From Blakeslea trispora (Eukaryota > Mucoromycota > Mucoromycetes > Mucorales > Choanephoraceae), in contig JAIWNE010000009.1 of assembly GCA_025331445.1 (NCBI GenBank), forward strand, positions 310,001-374,000: a stretch of 64,000 bases of DNA, given 5' to 3'. A program made the translations under genes and the position numbers. Shown here one piece after another: positions 63,344 to 64,000 of the stretch. Positions within the stretch are counted from its first letter, which is position 1. Every line of letters starts with the position of its first letter. A model generated the notes under the pieces. That model did not search any database, was not told the origin of the DNA, and saw only the letters and a list, made by a program, of their open reading frames with translations.

Positions 63344-64000
63344 TTATTTCTTGTTGAGATTCTTTAGTTTGCCACCATCAGCAAGGTAATCTTGCATATA
63401 ATTCTTGAAACTATTCAACACGAAATCAGTTGTTGTGTCTCTAGCATAACAATCAACAAATCGACCCTGAGGATCCATCAGGTAGATAAAGATGGAATGA
63501 TCAACCAAATAATCATCTTCAGGTGATACATTAGGTGGTGTGTAAGCATAGACACGGTACGACCTTGCCACTTTCTTGAGCTCATCTGTAGGACCTGTGA
63601 AGCCAACGAGATCTGGATGAAAGTCCTTCACGTAATTTCTCACAACTTCCTCTGTATCACGTAAAGGATCACACGTAATAAAGACAGGCGTCAAGATGCC
63701 TTCGCCAAATTCTGCTTTTACTGCATCTGTCACTTCTGCCATCTTATCCAGTTCCTCGGGACAAATGTCTGGGCAATGAGTGAAACCGAAATAAATCATT
63801 GTAAACTGACCCTGCATTAATTCTTCTGAAGACATCATGCGCTTTTCATTCACGTTGAGTAATTCAAATGGTTGACCGATATGAGGACGACCTAATGCTC
63901 TAATACTGTCTCGCTCTTTCTTTTTGCGTTGGGCCACTAGTTTTTCTTTTTCGTTTCTGAAATACACGATCAAACCAGCAGCTGTCAAAGCAAGTACAAC
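63344..64000 (-). CDS. SCO1: SCO1 copper chaperone for cytochrome c oxidase (5' end outside window)
   Basis: Inner-membrane protein that delivers copper to the CuA site of Cox2. The visible 218 codons begin inside the single membrane segment (VVLALTAAGLIVYF), followed by the thioredoxin-like domain: GQPFELLN, MIYFGFTHCPDICPEELDKM with the copper-binding CxxxC, TCDPLRDT, and the conserved distal histidine in DYLVDHSIFIYL. No intron in the visible part. The presequence and start codon lie beyond position 64000. Confidence 0.95.
   Translation of the reverse strand, partial: VVLALTAAGLIVYFRNEKEKLVAQRKKKERDSIRALGRPHIGQPFELLNVNEKRMMSSEELMQGQFTMIYFGFTHCPDICPEELDKMAEVTDAVKAEFGEGILTPVFITCDPLRDTEEVVRNYVKDFHPDLVGFTGPTDELKKVARSYRVYAYTPPNVSPEDDYLVDHSIFIYLMDPQGRFVDCYARDTTTDFVLNSFKNYMQDYLADGGKLKNLNKK

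Overview
The window looks like a nuclear contig from a Mucoromycota fungus, most likely a Mucorales (inference). The reasons are AT-rich spacers full of poly-A/poly-T runs, many short introns (mostly 50-70 nt, GTAAGT/GTATGT donors), eukaryotic housekeeping genes, and a gene set typical of early-diverging fungi: GDP-mannose 4,6-dehydratase, a Gemin3/DDX20 helicase, EAPP, and several PAK-type kinases. No bacterial, viral, rRNA, intact tRNA or CRISPR feature was seen.

Layout. 1-263: 5' part of glutathione reductase (-). 2278-7134: ABCC vacuolar-type transporter (+). 7629-8227: RPS26 (+). 9540-10109: small secreted protein (+). 10488-11743: GMD (+). 11886-12620: acidic/basic U1-type zinc-finger protein (-). 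12944-14532: a TOM20 receptor joined in one reading frame to a MYND/degenerate-SET module (-). 15179-15601: small RVxF protein (-). 17831-19993: kelch-BTB protein (-). 23023-25486: PH-CRIB PAK kinase (+). 26024-30136: eIF4G (-). 31600-33360: CRIB-less PAK/STE20-like kinase (-). 36185-37114: Rab11 (+). 37168-37801: EAPP (-), sharing an 82-bp promoter with SYO1 (37884-40442, +). 40665-42124: UNC93-like transporter (+). 42286-45080: NUP84 (+). 45190-46422: SHE9/MDM33 (+), convergent with a short mitofusin (46512-48491, -). 48686-50299: THO1/SARNP (-). 50422-53526: calponin-homology + SIN/MEN-type kinase + C1-finger protein (-). 59110-60124: homeobox protein (+). 60482-62280: DDX20 (-). 62480-63033: BUD20 (+). 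63344-64000: SCO1, 5' end outside the window (-).

Functional themes. Mitochondrial genes recur (TOM20 fusion, SHE9, FZO1, SCO1). So do ribosome biogenesis and translation genes (RPS26, SYO1, BUD20, eIF4G) and polarity/cell-cycle signalling genes (PAK, PAK-like, Rab11, CH-kinase). They are scattered and do not form a metabolic cluster. The three longest gene-free stretches (3.0, 2.8 and 5.6 kb) are all divergent promoter regions flanked by signalling or regulatory genes.

Most notable are two reconstructed domain fusions: TOM20-SET/MYND with lost SET catalytic motifs, and CH-kinase-C1 with an HCD in place of HRD. Both rest on splice models in which every junction has GT-AG ends and consistent phase, but neither is confirmed by transcripts. 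All exon coordinates were derived by eye.
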